This document shows positions 63,722-64,000 of a DNA stretch of 64,000 nt, one piece after another. This DNA comes from Streptomyces sp. NBC_00358 (GTDB taxonomy: Bacteria > Actinomycetota > Actinomycetes > Streptomycetales > Streptomycetaceae), in contig NZ_CP107976.1 in assembly GCF_036099295.1 (NCBI RefSeq), forward strand, positions 4,712,001 to 4,776,000, written 5' to 3'. Numbering within the stretch: the first letter of the stretch is position 1; each line of letters starts with the position of its first letter. A program made the translations under genes and the position numbers. The notes beneath the pieces are model-generated. The model saw only the letters and a program-made list of their open reading frames with translations. It was not told where the DNA came from and did not search any database.

Positions 63722-64000
63722 TCAGCCGGACAGACGGACCGGCATGATCAGGTACTTGTAGGCCTCGTCCGCCTCGGCGTCCACCGCGGGCCTGCCGCTC
63801 AGCAGCGCGGGCTTCGTGGACGTCGTGAAGGAGAGCTGGGCGACCGGCGAGTCGATGGCGCTCAGGCCGTCGAGCAGGAACGTCGGGTTGAAGGCGATCG
63901 AGACGTCGTCGCCCTCCAACTGGGCGTCGACCCTTTCCACAGCCTGTGCGTCGTCGCTGGACCCGGCCTCCAGGATCAGCACGCCCTGCTCGAAGCTCAG
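63722..64000 (-). CDS. dnaN: DNA polymerase III beta clamp, C-terminal part (cut by window edge)
   Basis: The last 92 codons of the sliding clamp. The visible part has LILEAGSSDDAQAVERVDAQ, SIAFNPTFLLDGLSAIDSPV, LSFTTSTKPALLSGRPA and the C-terminus AYKYLIMPVRLSG. The Y-L-I-M-P-V-R motif is the conserved end of the clamp, forming part of the peptide-binding pocket. The N-terminal and middle domains lie beyond the window, toward dnaA and oriC. Confidence 0.97.
   Translation of the reverse strand: MSFEQGVLILEAGSSDDAQAVERVDAQLEGDDVSIAFNPTFLLDGLSAIDSPVAQLSFTTSTKPALLSGRPAVDAEADEAYKYLIMPVRLSG

Noticed and set aside
63722..64000. oriC in the window
   Set aside because: Streptomyces oriC lies between dnaA and dnaN; only the 3' part of dnaN is present and no dense DnaA-box array is seen at the right edge.

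Overview
The window is core chromosome of a high-GC actinomycete, almost certainly Streptomyces. The evidence is extreme G/C in third codon positions, frequent GTG starts, genes overlapping by 1-4 bases, an actinobacterial crgA, the fhaA-fhaB-pstP-rodA-pbpA-pknB cluster, class E sortases and consensus actinobacterial parS sites. The right end carries the oriC-proximal block dnaN-gnd-recF-DUF721-gyrB-gyrA-DUF3566-tRNA-Ile, read away from the origin on the minus strand. oriC itself should lie just beyond base 64000.

Layout. 1-4018: start of a quinone oxidoreductase, a frameshifted Thr-Ala-repeat gene, and two related RCK potassium-channel genes around a lipoprotein. 4220-6939: moeA and a mobA-DUF6457 fusion. 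7021-11476: the bkdABC branched-chain 2-oxoacid dehydrogenase operon with a divergent Lrp regulator. 11593-22526: a phenylacetate-CoA region (TetR regulator, paaH, paaN, then paaABCDE) interrupted by an oppositely read spoU-HTTM-DUF5819 operon. 22720-28709: accessory metabolism (acyl-CoA dehydrogenase, rhodanese, J-domain protein, DUF2252, HxlR/azoreductase pair). 29078-37888: tRNA-Leu and the FHA/phosphatase/RodA/PBP/PknB cell-wall signalling operon. 38090-39199: an Mrr-type nuclease with an antirepressor-like N-terminus, set between two strong hairpins. 39291-44402: three class E sortases around trpG, then a DUF881 protein and crgA. 44463-44663: a compact DnaA-box cluster. 44729-48706: rhomboid protease, cyclophilin, DUF5324, parS, tRNA-Ala and an HTH protein. 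48833-54255: a tail-anchored kinase, a secreted anchored protein and small proteins. 54331-64000: the oriC-proximal block.

Connections. ParB, DnaA and gyrase sites and genes share the window with septation and cell-wall genes (crgA, rodA, pbpA, pknB, pstP, fhaA/B), so replication, segregation and hyphal growth controls sit together near the origin. The catabolic part shows a probable common operator, ACCGNNCGNNCGGT, before paaA and between paaN and paaH-tetR, with a one-base variant before bkdA. The tetR product is the natural candidate ligand-responsive repressor. No mobile element, prophage or CRISPR array was found. The least ordinary items are the nuclease insertion, the ACAD gene with a KstR-like operator and no recognisable catalytic-Glu motif, the DnaA-box cluster, the orphan RCK paralogue with its duplicated gene tail, and a 32-base tandem repeat at 53692-53835.
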